From an uncultured Prevotellaceae bacterium (GTDB lineage Bacteria > Bacteroidota > Bacteroidia > Bacteroidales > Bacteroidaceae): 64,000 nt of DNA. Within the stretch, counting starts at the first letter, position 1. Every line of letters begins with the position of its first letter. The notes under the pieces are model-generated. The model searched no databases and was not told the DNA's origin. It saw only the letters and a list, made by a program, of their open reading frames with translations. The DNA lies in NCBI GenBank assembly GCA_902778255.1, contig CACYXD010000009.1, positions 47,986-111,985 on the forward strand. Reading direction: 5' to 3'. Both the position numbers and the translations under genes were made by a program. Shown here one piece after another: positions 50,705 to 60,561 of the stretch.

Positions 50705-51652
50705 ATGGACAAACATAATTTCGTCACCATTGCCGACCTCACTCGTGAGAAAATCCTCTACATGATTGAGATGGCACAGGAGTTTGAAAAGCATCCTAAC
50801 CGCGAACTGCTCAAGGGCAAAGTTGTTGCCACACTCTTCTTTGAGCCCAGTACCAGAACCCGCCTTTCTTTCGAGACAGCAGCCAACCGACTTGGCGCAC
50901 GCGTCATAGGCTTTGCCGACCCCAAGGTGACTAGCGGCACCAAGGGCGAGACGCTGAAGGACACCATCCTAATGGTGTCAAACTATGCCGATGTCATCGT
51001 GATGCGCCACTATATCGAGGGCGCAGCACAGTATGCCTCGGAGGTGGCTCCTGTGCCTATCGTGAATGCTGGCGACGGTGCCCATCAGCATCCCTCACAA
51101 TGTATGCTCGACCTCTACTCTATCTACAAGACACAGGGCACGCTGGAGAACCTTAATATATATATGGTGGGCGACTTGAAATACGGACGCACTGTGCATT
51201 CACTGCTCATGGCTATGCGCCACTTCAACCCCACGTTCCATTTCGTGGCACCAAAAGAACTGGCTATGCCCAAGGAGTACAAGCTATACTGCGAGGAGCA
51301 TGGCATCAAGTATCAGGAGCATACGGCCTTCAACGACAAGGTGATTGCCGATGCCGACATTCTTTATATGACACGCGTACAGAAGGAGCGCTTCTCGGAC
51401 CTGATGGAGTATGAGCGCGTGAAGAACGTCTATGTGCTGAACAACGAGCTACTGAAGAGCGCCAAGCCCAACATGAAGATCCTGCACCCCCTACCACGCG
51501 TCAACGAGATTGCCTACGAAGTTGATGACAACCCCCACGCCTACTATATCCAGCAGGCCGGCAACGGACTCTTCGCTCGCGAAGCCATCTTCTGCGATGT
51601 GCTGGGCATTACACTCGACGAAGTTAAAAACGATAAAACAATCATACGATGA
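50705..51652 (+). CDS. pyrB: Aspartate carbamoyltransferase catalytic subunit
   Basis: PyrB joins carbamoyl phosphate and aspartate in the first committed step of pyrimidine synthesis. The 315-residue protein shows the carbamoyl-phosphate motif [15 protein letters not shown] (about 50), [17 protein letters not shown], the [11 protein letters not shown] motif, and the end motif HPLPRVNEI. It is the class B catalytic chain, which needs PyrI, encoded immediately downstream. The stop of pyrB overlaps the pyrI start by 4 bp (ATGA), so translation is coupled. Confidence 0.97.
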   Translation: MDKHNFVTIADLTREKILYMIEMAQEFEKHPNRELLKGKVVATLFFEPSTRTRLSFETAANRLGARVIGFADPKVTSGTKGETLKDTILMVSNYADVIVMRHYIEGAAQYASEVAPVPIVNAGDGAHQHPSQCMLDLYSIYKTQGTLENLNIYMVGDLKYGRTVHSLLMAMRHFNPTFHFVAPKELAMPKEYKLYCEEHGIKYQEHTAFNDKVIADADILYMTRVQKERFSDLMEYERVKNVYVLNNELLKSAKPNMKILHPLPRVNEIAYEVDDNPHAYYIQQAGNGLFAREAIFCDVLGITLDEVKNDKTIIR

Positions 51653-52095
51653 ACAAGAAAGAACGCCTGGTTGCCGCCATCAAGCACGGCACCGTCATAG
51701 ACCATATACCCGCTGACAAAACCTATCAGGTGGCCAGCCTTCTGGGACTCTTTACGCTGAAGACTCCTGTCACCATCGGTTTCAACTATCCCTCGCAGAA
51801 GGTGGGCAGCAAGGGTATCATCAAGGTGAGCGATAAATTCTTCACCGATGATGAGATCTCGCGCCTCTCAGTCGTAGCTCCCAACGTCATCCTTAGCCTC
51901 ATTCGCGATTATGAGGTGGTAGAGAAAAAAGCGGTGGTAACCCCCGACGAGATACGCGGTATCGTGAAGTGCAACAACCCCAAGTGCATCACCAACAACG
52001 AACCCATGCAGACGTATTTCCACGTGAATGACGGCATACTGACCTGCCACTACTGCGAAAAGGAACAGGATATAAATAAGGTAGAGCTCGTTTAA
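51649..52095 (+). CDS. pyrI: Aspartate carbamoyltransferase regulatory subunit
   Basis: PyrI binds CTP and ATP and holds the PyrB trimers in the dodecameric enzyme, giving feedback control. The 148-residue protein starts with the allosteric domain ([21 protein letters not shown]) and ends with a zinc domain whose four Cys are visible in [10 protein letters not shown] and [11 protein letters not shown]. It overlaps pyrB by 4 bp. A terminator hairpin begins inside its last codons, so its stop codon lies within the loop. Confidence 0.97.
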   Translation: MNKKERLVAAIKHGTVIDHIPADKTYQVASLLGLFTLKTPVTIGFNYPSQKVGSKGIIKVSDKFFTDDEISRLSVVAPNVILSLIRDYEVVEKKAVVTPDEIRGIVKCNNPKCITNNEPMQTYFHVNDGILTCHYCEKEQDINKVELV

Positions 52096-52111
52096 GAGCC
52101 CTACCTTTTTT
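52079..52111 (+). terminator. Terminator overlapping the pyrI stop codon
   Basis: AGGTAG and GCTC pair with GAGC and CTACCT; the loop includes the pyrI TAA. A run of six or more T residues follows. Confidence 0.85.
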
Positions 52112-52133
52112 CATCACTCAGATAAAGAGGACT

Positions 52134-54302
52134 TTAGTCCTCCTTATCCAACAGAATCTTCATCATTTCAACAGCAGCCTTGGCCACAGAGGTACCAGGG
52201 CCGAAGATAGCTGCCACACCAGCCTTGTAGAGGAAGTCGTAATCCTGAGCGGGAATCACACCACCGGCAATGACCATGATGTCCTCACGACCTAACTTCT
52301 TCAACTCTTCAATGAGCTGAGGGATGAGCGTCTTGTGACCAGCAGCCAGTGACGAGGCACCAACCACGTGGACATCGTTCTCTACAGCCTCACGGGCTGC
52401 CTCGGCAGGTGTCTGGAACAAGGGTCCCATATCCACGTCGAAGCCACAGTCGGCATAACCCGTTGCTACGACCTTAGCACCACGGTCGTGACCATCCTGT
52501 CCCATCTTGGCAATGAAAATACGAGGACGGCGACCTTCCTTCTCTGCGAACTCATCGGTCAGCTTGCAAGCCAACTCGAAGTCGCTATCGTTCTTGGATT
52601 CTGAACTATACACGCCTGAAATTGTTCTGATTACTGCTTTATAACGACCTACGATCTCTTCGCAGGCATCTGAAATCTCTCCTAACGTACAACGCAACTG
52701 GGCGGCCTTTACAGCCAGATCGAGCAGGTTGTTCTCACTCTTGCGGCCTTCCTTAAAGTCGCGCACGCACTCGGTGATAGCCTTGAGTGCAGCCTGACAA
52801 GCGGCCTCGTCACGGGTTGAGCGAACCTCCTTCAAGCTCTCTTCCTGCTGTTTGCGTACAGCAGTGTTATCAACCTCGAGGATATCGATAGGATCTTCGT
52901 GATCAAGACGATACTTGTTGGTACCCACGATGGTTTGCACGCCACTATCGATACGAGCCTGAGTACGTGCTGCAGCCTCCTCGATACGCATCTTGGGCAA
53001 TCCGGTCTCGATGGCCTTAGCCATACCACCAAGCTTCTCAATCTCCTGAATATGCTCCCAAGCCTTGTGAACCAGCTCGTTGGTCAGGGTCTCAACATAA
53101 TAAGAGCCTGCCCATGGGTCGATCTGCTTGCACACCTTAGTCTCATTCTGGATATAGATCTGGGTGTTACGAGCGATACGAGCCGAGAAGTCGGTAGGCA
53201 GAGCGATAGCCTCATCAAGCGCATTGGTGTGCAGCGACTGAGTATGACCCAGCACGGCAGCCATAGCCTCGATACAGGTACGACCTACGTTGTTGAATGG
53301 GTCCTGCTCGGTGAGCGACCAACCTGATGTCTGCGAGTGGGTACGGAGAGCCAAAGACTTAGGATTCTTAGCACCGAAGCTCTTCACGATCTTAGCCCAC
53401 AACAGACGGCCAGCACGCATCTTGGCAATCTCCATAAAGTGATTCATACCGATAGCCCAGAAGAAGCTGAGACGAGGTGCAAAAGCATCCACGTCGATAC
53501 CAGCATTCACACCTGTACGCAGGTAGTCCATACCATCAGCCAAGGTGTAAGCCAGCTCGATATCGGCTGTAGCACCAGCCTCCTGCATGTGATAACCTGA
53601 GATAGAGATACTGTTGAACTTAGGCATCTTCTGCGAGGTGTACTCGAAGATATCAGCGATAATCTTCATTGAGAATGCAGGGGGATAAATATAGGTATTA
53701 CGCACCATGAACTCCTTCAGAATATCGTTCTGGATGGTTCCAGCCATCTCCTCAAGCTGAGCACCCTGTTCCAGACCTGCTACGATGTAGAATGCCAGAA
53801 TAGGCAGTACGGCACCGTTCATGGTCATCGACACAGACATCTTGTTCAAGGGGATGCCAGAGAAGAGCACCTTCATGTTCTCCTCGTTACAGATAGATAC
53901 ACCAGCTTTACCAACATCGCCCACTACACGAGCGTTATCGGGGTCGTAACCACGGTGGGTAGGCAGGTCGAAGGCTACAGAAAGACCTTTCTGACCTGAA
54001 GCCAGGTTACGGCGATAGAAAGCATTCGACTCTTCGGCCGTTGAGAATCCGGCATACTGACGGATAGTCCAAGGCTTGAAGGGGTACATCATCGAATACG
54101 GACCACGCAGATAGGGAGGGATACCAGCTGTAAAGTCGAGGTGCTCCATACCCTCAAGGTCCTCTTTAGTATAAACTGGACGAACCTCGATGTGCTCTGG
54201 GGTTTTCCAGTTGGCCTCAATACCATTATCTTTAATCCACTTGGCACCATCCTGAGCCTTGATGCCTGCATAGATATCAATATCTTTAAACTGTTTACGC
54301 AT
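52134..54302 (-). CDS. mutB: Methylmalonyl-CoA mutase large subunit
   Basis: This 722-residue subunit carries the catalytic barrel and the coenzyme B12 site and rearranges succinyl-CoA and methylmalonyl-CoA, the key step in propionate production. The barrel includes [20 protein letters not shown] (about 87-107) and [14 protein letters not shown] (about 128-141). The C-terminal B12-binding domain shows [20 protein letters not shown] (DxHxxG at about 603), then [14 protein letters not shown] and [12 protein letters not shown]. It starts 19 bp after mutA on the minus strand and shares its transcript. It is full length. Confidence 0.97.
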   Translation of the reverse strand: MRKQFKDIDIYAGIKAQDGAKWIKDNGIEANWKTPEHIEVRPVYTKEDLEGMEHLDFTAGIPPYLRGPYSMMYPFKPWTIRQYAGFSTAEESNAFYRRNLASGQKGLSVAFDLPTHRGYDPDNARVVGDVGKAGVSICNEENMKVLFSGIPLNKMSVSMTMNGAVLPILAFYIVAGLEQGAQLEEMAGTIQNDILKEFMVRNTYIYPPAFSMKIIADIFEYTSQKMPKFNSISISGYHMQEAGATADIELAYTLADGMDYLRTGVNAGIDVDAFAPRLSFFWAIGMNHFMEIAKMRAGRLLWAKIVKSFGAKNPKSLALRTHSQTSGWSLTEQDPFNNVGRTCIEAMAAVLGHTQSLHTNALDEAIALPTDFSARIARNTQIYIQNETKVCKQIDPWAGSYYVETLTNELVHKAWEHIQEIEKLGGMAKAIETGLPKMRIEEAAARTQARIDSGVQTIVGTNKYRLDHEDPIDILEVDNTAVRKQQEESLKEVRSTRDEAACQAALKAITECVRDFKEGRKSENNLLDLAVKAAQLRCTLGEISDACEEIVGRYKAVIRTISGVYSSESKNDSDFELACKLTDEFAEKEGRRPRIFIAKMGQDGHDRGAKVVATGYADCGFDVDMGPLFQTPAEAAREAVENDVHVVGASSLAAGHKTLIPQLIEELKKLGREDIMVIAGGVIPAQDYDFLYKAGVAAIFGPGTSVAKAAVEMMKILLDKED

Positions 54303-54321
54303 AATTCAAGTCTCCTATTCT

Positions 54322-56181
54322 TTAGATACCAAGTTTCTGATTATATTCTTTCAATGTTTCGAGCACGTTACACTTGACATGGATGTAGTTCTCGATGCCA
54401 GCTGCCTTCAGATCCTCCATGCAGGCAGGGGCACCAGCAACTACGAACATGGCACGGCCATTCAGGTACTTAAAGGCTGGGATAGCATACTCGGCATACT
54501 CATCGTCAGAAGAACAGATGACCACGATGTCGGCCTTAGCCTCGAGAGCGGCATCAACACCCTCTTCAACGGTCTTGAAGCCGAGGTTATCGATGACCTT
54601 ATAACCAGCACAAGCCAGGAAGTTGCACGAGAACTGTGCACGAGCCTGACGCATAGCCAGATTGCCAATGGTCAGCATGAAGGCAACGGGCACCTTCGCA
54701 GCTTTCTCGGTGGTCAGACGCAGGGTCTCAAAATCAGAAGCCAAACGACTGGTCTTCAAGCCAGGCACATCAGCATCACCGGCGTGGGTTGCAACACAGT
54801 CGCAACATACCATCGGCTGCTTGCCCTCGCTCTTCTCCGTGAAGTTGGGGAACTGGTTGGTGCCTAGTATGAACTCCTTACGCTTGGCAGCATCACCATG
54901 ACGCTTCACATTGGTAGCGTTGATATCGTCCTGTACGATGCCTTTCTTCACAGCCTCGAGGAATCCACCCTCATCTTCGATCTTGAGGAACAGTTTCCAA
55001 CCCTCCTGTGCCAAAGCATCGGTGAGGTGCTCAATATAGTAGGAACCTGCCGAAGCGTCAACGATACGGTCAAAATGAGATTCCTCCTTGATCAGCAGCT
55101 GTTGGTTGCGGGCTATACGCTCGCTGAAGTCCGTAGGCTTCTCATAAGGTGCGTCAAACGGAGTTACCACCAAAGAGTGGACGCCACCCAAAGCAGCACT
55201 CATCGCCTCAGTCTGAGAGCGTAGCAGGTTGACATAAGAGTCGAACACGGTCTGATTATATGTCGATGTAGAGGCGTTGATGATCATCTTGCACGAGCAG
55301 TCGCACTTAGGCTCATACTGCTTCACGATCTGTGCCCACAGCATACGGGCAGCACGGAACTTCGCTATCTCCATGAAGTAGTTCTCGCTGACGCCCATGT
55401 AGAACTTGATCTTACTGGCAGCAAGGTCGGCATCCACACCGGCATCGGTGAGCTGCTGCAGGTACTCGTTACCCCATGCAAGGGCATAACCCAGTTCCTG
55501 TACGATATAGGCGCCGCTATTATTAAGCAGATCGCTGTGAACCATCACGCAGCGCAGGTTGGGATAATCCTTCAGTTTCTCAACAAGCTTTGGCATATCG
55601 GGCAGCAGGAAAGTAGAGTCCTTGCCCTTCATCAGCATACGCTCGATGGGGTCGAAGCCCAGACCACCGACAATCTTCTCTTTGTCGTAGCCCTTCTTTT
55701 CGAAGTAAGCCACCAACAGGTCGGCCAACTCCAAAGCATGGCGCAGACAGGCACGGTAGCTCACCTCCACGATGTCCAGACGGATGTCCTTCAGCAGAGC
55801 CTCGATATACTCGGCGCTGACCTCATCGTGTCCCAGCTTGAAGCCTATACTGTCAACACCCTTCATCAGGATGTCCAGCGCCTTCTTGTTGGCTGCCACA
55901 GGATCGCCGCCAACAACGATATTCTGGCGGACGTACCACTCGTTAGAGTTTTTCTTGTTACCACGTACAAAAGGGAACTCACCAGGCAGAGCGTCTGGTG
56001 TCTTCAGATTCGCCAAGTCTTCACGGCGATAGAAAGGCTGTACATTGAAACCTTCGTTTGACCTCCATACCAAGCGCTTCTGGAAGTCGGCACCTTTTAG
56101 ATCGACTTCAATCTTGTCCAACCACTCCTGAGTGGTTGGCGCAGTAAACTCGGTAAAAAGTTTCTCTTTGATGTTTGACAT
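54322..56181 (-). CDS. mutA: Methylmalonyl-CoA mutase small subunit
   Basis: This 619-residue non-catalytic partner stabilises the heterodimeric mutase. It is homologous to the large subunit but lacks the DxHxxG B12 motif, as expected. It starts LFTEFTAPTTQEWLDKIEVDLKG and shows the barrel-like SAALGGVHSLVVTPFDAPY region (about 334). The C-terminal half has a degenerate B12-domain fold (DIVVICSSDDEYAEYAIPAF, about 545). It is the first gene of a two-gene operon with mutB, preceded by a clear promoter. Confidence 0.95.
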   Translation of the reverse strand: MSNIKEKLFTEFTAPTTQEWLDKIEVDLKGADFQKRLVWRSNEGFNVQPFYRREDLANLKTPDALPGEFPFVRGNKKNSNEWYVRQNIVVGGDPVAANKKALDILMKGVDSIGFKLGHDEVSAEYIEALLKDIRLDIVEVSYRACLRHALELADLLVAYFEKKGYDKEKIVGGLGFDPIERMLMKGKDSTFLLPDMPKLVEKLKDYPNLRCVMVHSDLLNNSGAYIVQELGYALAWGNEYLQQLTDAGVDADLAASKIKFYMGVSENYFMEIAKFRAARMLWAQIVKQYEPKCDCSCKMIINASTSTYNQTVFDSYVNLLRSQTEAMSAALGGVHSLVVTPFDAPYEKPTDFSERIARNQQLLIKEESHFDRIVDASAGSYYIEHLTDALAQEGWKLFLKIEDEGGFLEAVKKGIVQDDINATNVKRHGDAAKRKEFILGTNQFPNFTEKSEGKQPMVCCDCVATHAGDADVPGLKTSRLASDFETLRLTTEKAAKVPVAFMLTIGNLAMRQARAQFSCNFLACAGYKVIDNLGFKTVEEGVDAALEAKADIVVICSSDDEYAEYAIPAFKYLNGRAMFVVAGAPACMEDLKAAGIENYIHVKCNVLETLKEYNQKLGI

Positions 56182-56222
56182 AGTTAAATTGTAATATTAT
56201 ATAAGTTTTAAATTCTAGTCTG

Positions 56223-56254
56223 CAAAGATAAACAGAATATCTGAAACCAACAAA
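56223..56254 (-). promoter_or_regulatory. Promoter of mutAB
   Basis: On the minus strand -7 TATCTTTG (56230-56223) and -33 TTTG (56254-56251) are 20 bp apart, 41 bp before the mutA start. Confidence 0.75.
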
Positions 56255-56306
56255 TGAAAAGCAGTAAATTTCACAAAATAATTTTCTGTTATTCACAATT
56301 ATTTCT

Positions 56307-56314
56307 TAATTTTG
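56307..56314 (+). promoter_or_regulatory. -7 box of tex promoter
   Basis: TAATTTTG matches the -7 consensus. It rules out a TTG at 56312 as the start codon of tex. It lies back to back with the mutAB promoter. Confidence 0.65.
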
Positions 56315-56359
56315 CACCATAATGACAAAAGCGGGTTAGCTATTGTCACAACAAACAAC

Positions 56360-58531
56360 ATGATTACGATGAACATACAAACCATTTTTGCAAAACTCAT
56401 AGCCCAAAGCCTGAACTTGAATATCGAGGCTGTGGGTAACACCTTATCTTTATTAGAAGAGGGTTGTACGATTCCCTTTATCTCGCGCTATCGTAAAGAG
56501 CGTACAGGCGCACTCGACGAGGTGCAGATTGCTACCATCAACGACGAGAACGAGCGTCTGAAAGAGATACAGAAGCGTAAGGAGACCGTTGTCAAGACGA
56601 TTACGGATCAAGAGAAGATGACACCCGAACTCCAAAAGCGCATAGAGAATTGTTGGGACAGTACGGAACTGGAGGATATCTACCTGCCCTTCAAGCCCCG
56701 TCGTCGCACACGTGCACAAGTGGCTCGCGAACAGGGACTTGAACCCCTGGCTCAGATTCTGATGATGCAACGCGAACGCGATCCAGAACGTGTGGCGCAA
56801 GCCTTCGTAAAAGGTGACGTCAAAGATGCAGAGATGGCTATCAAAGGTGCTCAGGATATCATTGCTGAGATGGTGAGCGAAGACGAGCGATCACGTCAGC
56901 AGTTGCGTGGTGCCTATCGGCGCACGGCTATCATCACCTCAAAAGTGGTGAAGGCAAAGGCCGACACAGACGAAGCTGCGAAATACCACGACTATTTCGA
57001 CTGGCACGAACCTCTGAAACGCTGTTCCAGTCACCGCTTGCTGGCTATGCGCAGAGGCGAGAACGAGGGTATTCTGCGTCTGAGTATCGACCCTATCGAT
57101 GATGACGAGTGTATTGAACGCCTGCAGCGCCATTATGTCTATGGACATACACCTTGCGGAAACCTGGTCGCCGAGGCTGTAGAGGATAGTTACAAGCGAC
57201 TCCTCAAGCCCAGCATTGAGACGGAGTTTGCCAATCTGAGCAAGGAACAGGCTGACGAAGAAGCCATCCGTGTGTTTGCAGAGAATCTGCGACAGTTGCT
57301 GCTTGGTGCACCCTTAGGACAGAAGCGTGTGATGGGTGTTGATCCAGGATTCCGTACCGGATGTAAGGTAGTCTGTCTGGATGCACAGGGCAACCTGCTA
57401 CACCATGAAGCAATCTTCCCCCACCCTCCTATCAACAAGCGTATGCAAGCTACGGTTCACGTACAACAAATGTTGGAACAATATCATATTGAGGCAATCG
57501 CTATTGGTAATGGTACAGCGAGTCGTGAGACAAAGGCCTTTGTGGAGGATGCGATCAAATCACTCCCCTCGCCATTCGGAGAGGGGGCGGGGGTGAGGCT
57601 TTATGTAGTCAGCGAAGACGGTGCCTCCGTTTATTCTGCCTCAAAAGTTGCACGCGACGAGTTTCCTGACGAGGATGTCACCGTTCGTGGAGCCGTGTCA
57701 ATTGGACGTCGTCTGATGGACCCATTAGCAGAGTTGGTGAAGATTGACCCTAAGAGCATCGGAGTAGGACAATATCAACATGATGTCGATCAGACAAAAC
57801 TGAAACATCAGCTTGACCAGACGGTAGAAAGCTGCGTGAATCAAGTGGGGGTCAACCTCAATACTGCCTCAAGCCATTTGCTACAATACGTCAGTGGATT
57901 GGGGCCAACGCTTGCCAAGAACATCGTAGACTATAGAAAAGAGAATGGTGCTTTCGCCTCTCGTGCCCAACTAAAAAAGGTACCCCGTTTAGGTCCATCA
58001 GCCTATCAGCAATGTGCAGGATTTTTACGTATTCCTGGTGCCAAGAATCCACTCGACAATAGTGCCGTTCATCCAGAGAGCTACCCCATCGTAGAACAGA
58101 TGGCGAAGGATTTAGGATGTACATTAAAAGACCTTATTGAGCAAAAGGATTTGCGCACCAAGTTGGATATCAAGAAGTATGTGACATCAGAGGTAGGACT
58201 GCCCACGCTGACCGATATCATAAAGGAATTAGAGAAGCCTGGACGCGACCCTCGCGAACAACTCGAAGCTTTTGAATTTGACTGTCGCGTACAAAGTGTT
58301 GAAGACTTGGAAGAAGGTATGATTCTGCCTGGCATTGTGACCAACATCACCAATTTCGGCGCCTTTGTCGATATCGGCGTACATCAAGACGGATTGGTTC
58401 ATATCTCGCAGATGGCCAACAGACGTATCGCCCATCCTACTGATGTCGTAAAACTACATCAGCACGTCACGGTGCGTGTGATGGAAATAGACCACCGCCG
58501 CAATCGTATCTCACTCTCCATGAAAATATAG
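56360..58531 (+). CDS. tex: RNA-binding transcriptional accessory protein Tex
   Basis: Tex is a multi-domain nucleic-acid-binding protein with a YqgF-like nuclease fold, helix-hairpin-helix pairs and an S1 domain. The start is ATG at 56360 (or 56369, MNIQTIF); a TTG at 56312 overlaps the -7 box. The N-terminal part has CTIPFISRYRKERTGALDE, the YqgF-like part has MGVDPGFRTGCKVVCLDAQG (about residue 330), the HhH part LQYVSGLGPTLAKNIVDYRK, and the S1 domain ends the protein (GMILPGIVTNITNFGAFVDIG). Between KAFVEDAIK and LYVVSEDGASVYSASKVA an added segment SLPSPFGEGAGVR is encoded by a REP-like palindromic element at 57561-57598. Confidence 0.96.
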   Translation: MITMNIQTIFAKLIAQSLNLNIEAVGNTLSLLEEGCTIPFISRYRKERTGALDEVQIATINDENERLKEIQKRKETVVKTITDQEKMTPELQKRIENCWDSTELEDIYLPFKPRRRTRAQVAREQGLEPLAQILMMQRERDPERVAQAFVKGDVKDAEMAIKGAQDIIAEMVSEDERSRQQLRGAYRRTAIITSKVVKAKADTDEAAKYHDYFDWHEPLKRCSSHRLLAMRRGENEGILRLSIDPIDDDECIERLQRHYVYGHTPCGNLVAEAVEDSYKRLLKPSIETEFANLSKEQADEEAIRVFAENLRQLLLGAPLGQKRVMGVDPGFRTGCKVVCLDAQGNLLHHEAIFPHPPINKRMQATVHVQQMLEQYHIEAIAIGNGTASRETKAFVEDAIKSLPSPFGEGAGVRLYVVSEDGASVYSASKVARDEFPDEDVTVRGAVSIGRRLMDPLAELVKIDPKSIGVGQYQHDVDQTKLKHQLDQTVESCVNQVGVNLNTASSHLLQYVSGLGPTLAKNIVDYRKENGAFASRAQLKKVPRLGPSAYQQCAGFLRIPGAKNPLDNSAVHPESYPIVEQMAKDLGCTLKDLIEQKDLRTKLDIKKYVTSEVGLPTLTDIIKELEKPGRDPREQLEAFEFDCRVQSVEDLEEGMILPGIVTNITNFGAFVDIGVHQDGLVHISQMANRRIAHPTDVVKLHQHVTVRVMEIDHRRNRISLSMKI
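57561..57598 (+). repeat. REP-like palindromic element inserted in frame in tex
   Basis: The element reads CTCCCCTCGCCATTCGGAGA then GGGGGCGGGGGTGAGG. It is G-rich on one arm and C-rich on the other, and the arms can pair imperfectly (CTCCCCTCGCC with GGGGGCGGGGG-like G runs). It encodes LPSPFGEGAGVR. Confidence 0.85.
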
Positions 58532-58532
58532 A

Positions 58533-59399
58533 TTACTGCTCTACCAGTCGGATGACGCGGATGCCCGTATGGGTAGGATGTTTGTAGAGGTACTGGCGCA
58601 ACGTCATCGGCTCCTCTACAACCTTATGGTGGATGGAAGAGGCATTAAGCAAATGCAAGCCGTCTTTGTGCCATACGGCAAACCCAAGGTGGGCAATATC
58701 GAGACCTGACTTCGAACAAGTGATTGCCAGTATGTCGCCGTCTTTTATCACCTCCCTTAGACGACTGGTGTTGCTGACTTCAGCCTTGGGAATATAGCGG
58801 AAGGACATTCCCTTCAATACCTGTTCCTGAGCTGCAATCTGTTTGACGAATTCCGGATGAACCCTCAGCGCACTATACGACTGAGGATGCCGACTCATAT
58901 AATTGACGTTAATAGTCTGAAGTGCTGTGAAAGGTTTGTCTTCCTTTTGCACCTCCTTAACGATTCCCATAGCCTGCTTATCAACTATCCAGTCTGTAAA
59001 ATAATGCAGACGAGAGGGGTATTCATCCATTATGCCCTGTCGATAGCGTAAAGTTTGAAGCGTTTGACAGAAATCACGAAACAAGTATTTTCCTTGCTGA
59101 TGACAGATAGTCAGCGCGACGACGTTCTCTACCAGCGTGGTACAATCCAGTTCACGGGTATTGACGATGAGGGTCTCATGTCTATCATTCTCTTTCTGCT
59201 GAAACGTATCGACATAGTTCACCTCCAACGTATGCGCCACGTATGGGCATCCTAAGAATAAACGGGCAAAATGTAAGGTACCAGCTTTAGCGGGAGCTTC
59301 TCTCAAGACCCGTTCTATAAAGATGCTATCGGAAGTCTGGCAGAATGACTGGTCACACAAAGATAGCATCATAAATAATGATACAATCAAAGTCCTCAT
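58533..59399 (-). CDS. DUF1460 N-acetylmuramoyl-L-alanine amidase-like protein
   Basis: This 288-residue protein has a signal peptide (MRTLIVSLFMMLSLCDQSFCQ) and belongs to the DUF1460 family (PF07313), whose members look like NlpC/P60-type amidases acting on cell-wall peptides. The candidate active-site Cys lies in the NTRELDCTTLVENVVAL segment (about 88-98), and a His lies later in DIAHLGFAVWH. It ends ATGA-overlapping with the DUF4421 gene upstream (59396-59399), so the two are translationally coupled. It converges on tex with only 1 bp between stop codons. Confidence 0.88.
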   Translation of the reverse strand: MRTLIVSLFMMLSLCDQSFCQTSDSIFIERVLREAPAKAGTLHFARLFLGCPYVAHTLEVNYVDTFQQKENDRHETLIVNTRELDCTTLVENVVALTICHQQGKYLFRDFCQTLQTLRYRQGIMDEYPSRLHYFTDWIVDKQAMGIVKEVQKEDKPFTALQTINVNYMSRHPQSYSALRVHPEFVKQIAAQEQVLKGMSFRYIPKAEVSNTSRLREVIKDGDILAITCSKSGLDIAHLGFAVWHKDGLHLLNASSIHHKVVEEPMTLRQYLYKHPTHTGIRVIRLVEQ

Positions 59400-60550
59400 A
59401 ATTCTTTCTTCCTGTATTTCTTCTTCAGACCAAAATTGCAGCCTACATAGAGATTAAACGAGCCGAAGGTGTTGTTGGTCGAGAAACGCAACTTGTGATA
59501 ATTGTAAGAATGAACGATTGCACTGGCTCCTGCATACCATCGCATATTATTATATACAATACCCATGCGACCAATACCATCAATATTCAAATTACTAAAA
59601 CTGAAACGATCTTTTTTGTTATTATTGGCCATCTGACTGGTACTGCGCTTATGGGCCACGGCGAGCTGGGCACTCATGCCTAAAAGCCAATTACGTGCAA
59701 ACACCCAGTTATAGGCATAACCACCTGACAGACTGAAGTCAACATATTTGATTCTCTTGAACATCAGTCCACTATCCAGAGGCACAGTCTGAGCCCCCAT
59801 ATGCAGATCTACCAATTGCTGTAAGCGTTCATGGTCCAACTCAATAGAATTATGCATGTAGCCAAAGCCTGCCAACCAGGAACCGCAACTTATCTTCTGT
59901 ATGGTACTCTGTGCAAAGGCTGCCGGATACGAGAATTTTCCGTGATTGAAGATATAGTAGATATTAAAACCCGTAATGCCTGCTTTGAGGCCATCAAACG
60001 ATTGGTCCTCAAGGGCTGAAAAATCCTGTCCGCTACGTAATGACGCACTACGAATCTTGTAGTCACTACCTGTACGTCGATAAAACAAGTCAACACCTAT
60101 CTGTGAACTGTAGATGCTCAGGTCAAACTCGTGCTTACCAGAATGCATATCCAGATTATTGAGCGAGAACGTATAACCAAGGAATATCCATTTCCATCCA
60201 GCATAAGGTCCAACACGAAAGTCCTGGTCTGGAGCAAATGTCATCGACTGCCTATTGTTGCCCGATGAGCGAAGCGTATAGACATCATAGTTGCGCGTTG
60301 CTTGCAGCATTGCGGCAAACACATAATGCTGGGGTTCAATATAGCGATTGTCAAGTCTGTCAAAATCACGTATCACCCTGCGTATCAGACTCAATTTCTT
60401 CTTTGGAGCAGGCAATGGCAGCGTATCTGTCAGCGAGGCCAATTGTAGTGTATCAGAAGTCTGAGCCAAGAGCAACGTATCCCCAGGCTCCTGAGCAACT
60501 GAGGAAAGCGTCCCAAAAACAAATAATATATATATAAGGAAAGTCCTCAC
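59396..60550 (-). CDS. DUF4421 outer-membrane-like protein
   Basis: The GTG at 60550 (translated MRTFLIYILFVFGTLSSVAQ) is chosen: it gives a signal peptide and a start 11 bp after the upstream gene's stop, while a longer frame to 60631 overlaps that gene. The 384-residue protein belongs to DUF4421, a Bacteroidetes family of probable outer-membrane barrels of unknown function. The pattern of short, alternating aromatic-rich strands (GPYAGWKWIFLGYTFSLNNL; LSIYSSQIGVDLFYRRTGSD; YVDFSLSGGYAYNWVFARNW) supports a barrel. It is coupled to DUF1460 downstream. Confidence 0.82.
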   Translation of the reverse strand: MRTFLIYILFVFGTLSSVAQEPGDTLLLAQTSDTLQLASLTDTLPLPAPKKKLSLIRRVIRDFDRLDNRYIEPQHYVFAAMLQATRNYDVYTLRSSGNNRQSMTFAPDQDFRVGPYAGWKWIFLGYTFSLNNLDMHSGKHEFDLSIYSSQIGVDLFYRRTGSDYKIRSASLRSGQDFSALEDQSFDGLKAGITGFNIYYIFNHGKFSYPAAFAQSTIQKISCGSWLAGFGYMHNSIELDHERLQQLVDLHMGAQTVPLDSGLMFKRIKYVDFSLSGGYAYNWVFARNWLLGMSAQLAVAHKRSTSQMANNNKKDRFSFSNLNIDGIGRMGIVYNNMRWYAGASAIVHSYNYHKLRFSTNNTFGSFNLYVGCNFGLKKKYRKKEL

Positions 60551-60561
60551 TCTTAGAATTC

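Noticed and set aside
56312-56359. TTG start of tex at 56312
   Set aside because: It overlaps the TAATTTTG -7 box; the ATG at 56360 or 56369 fits Tex homologues.
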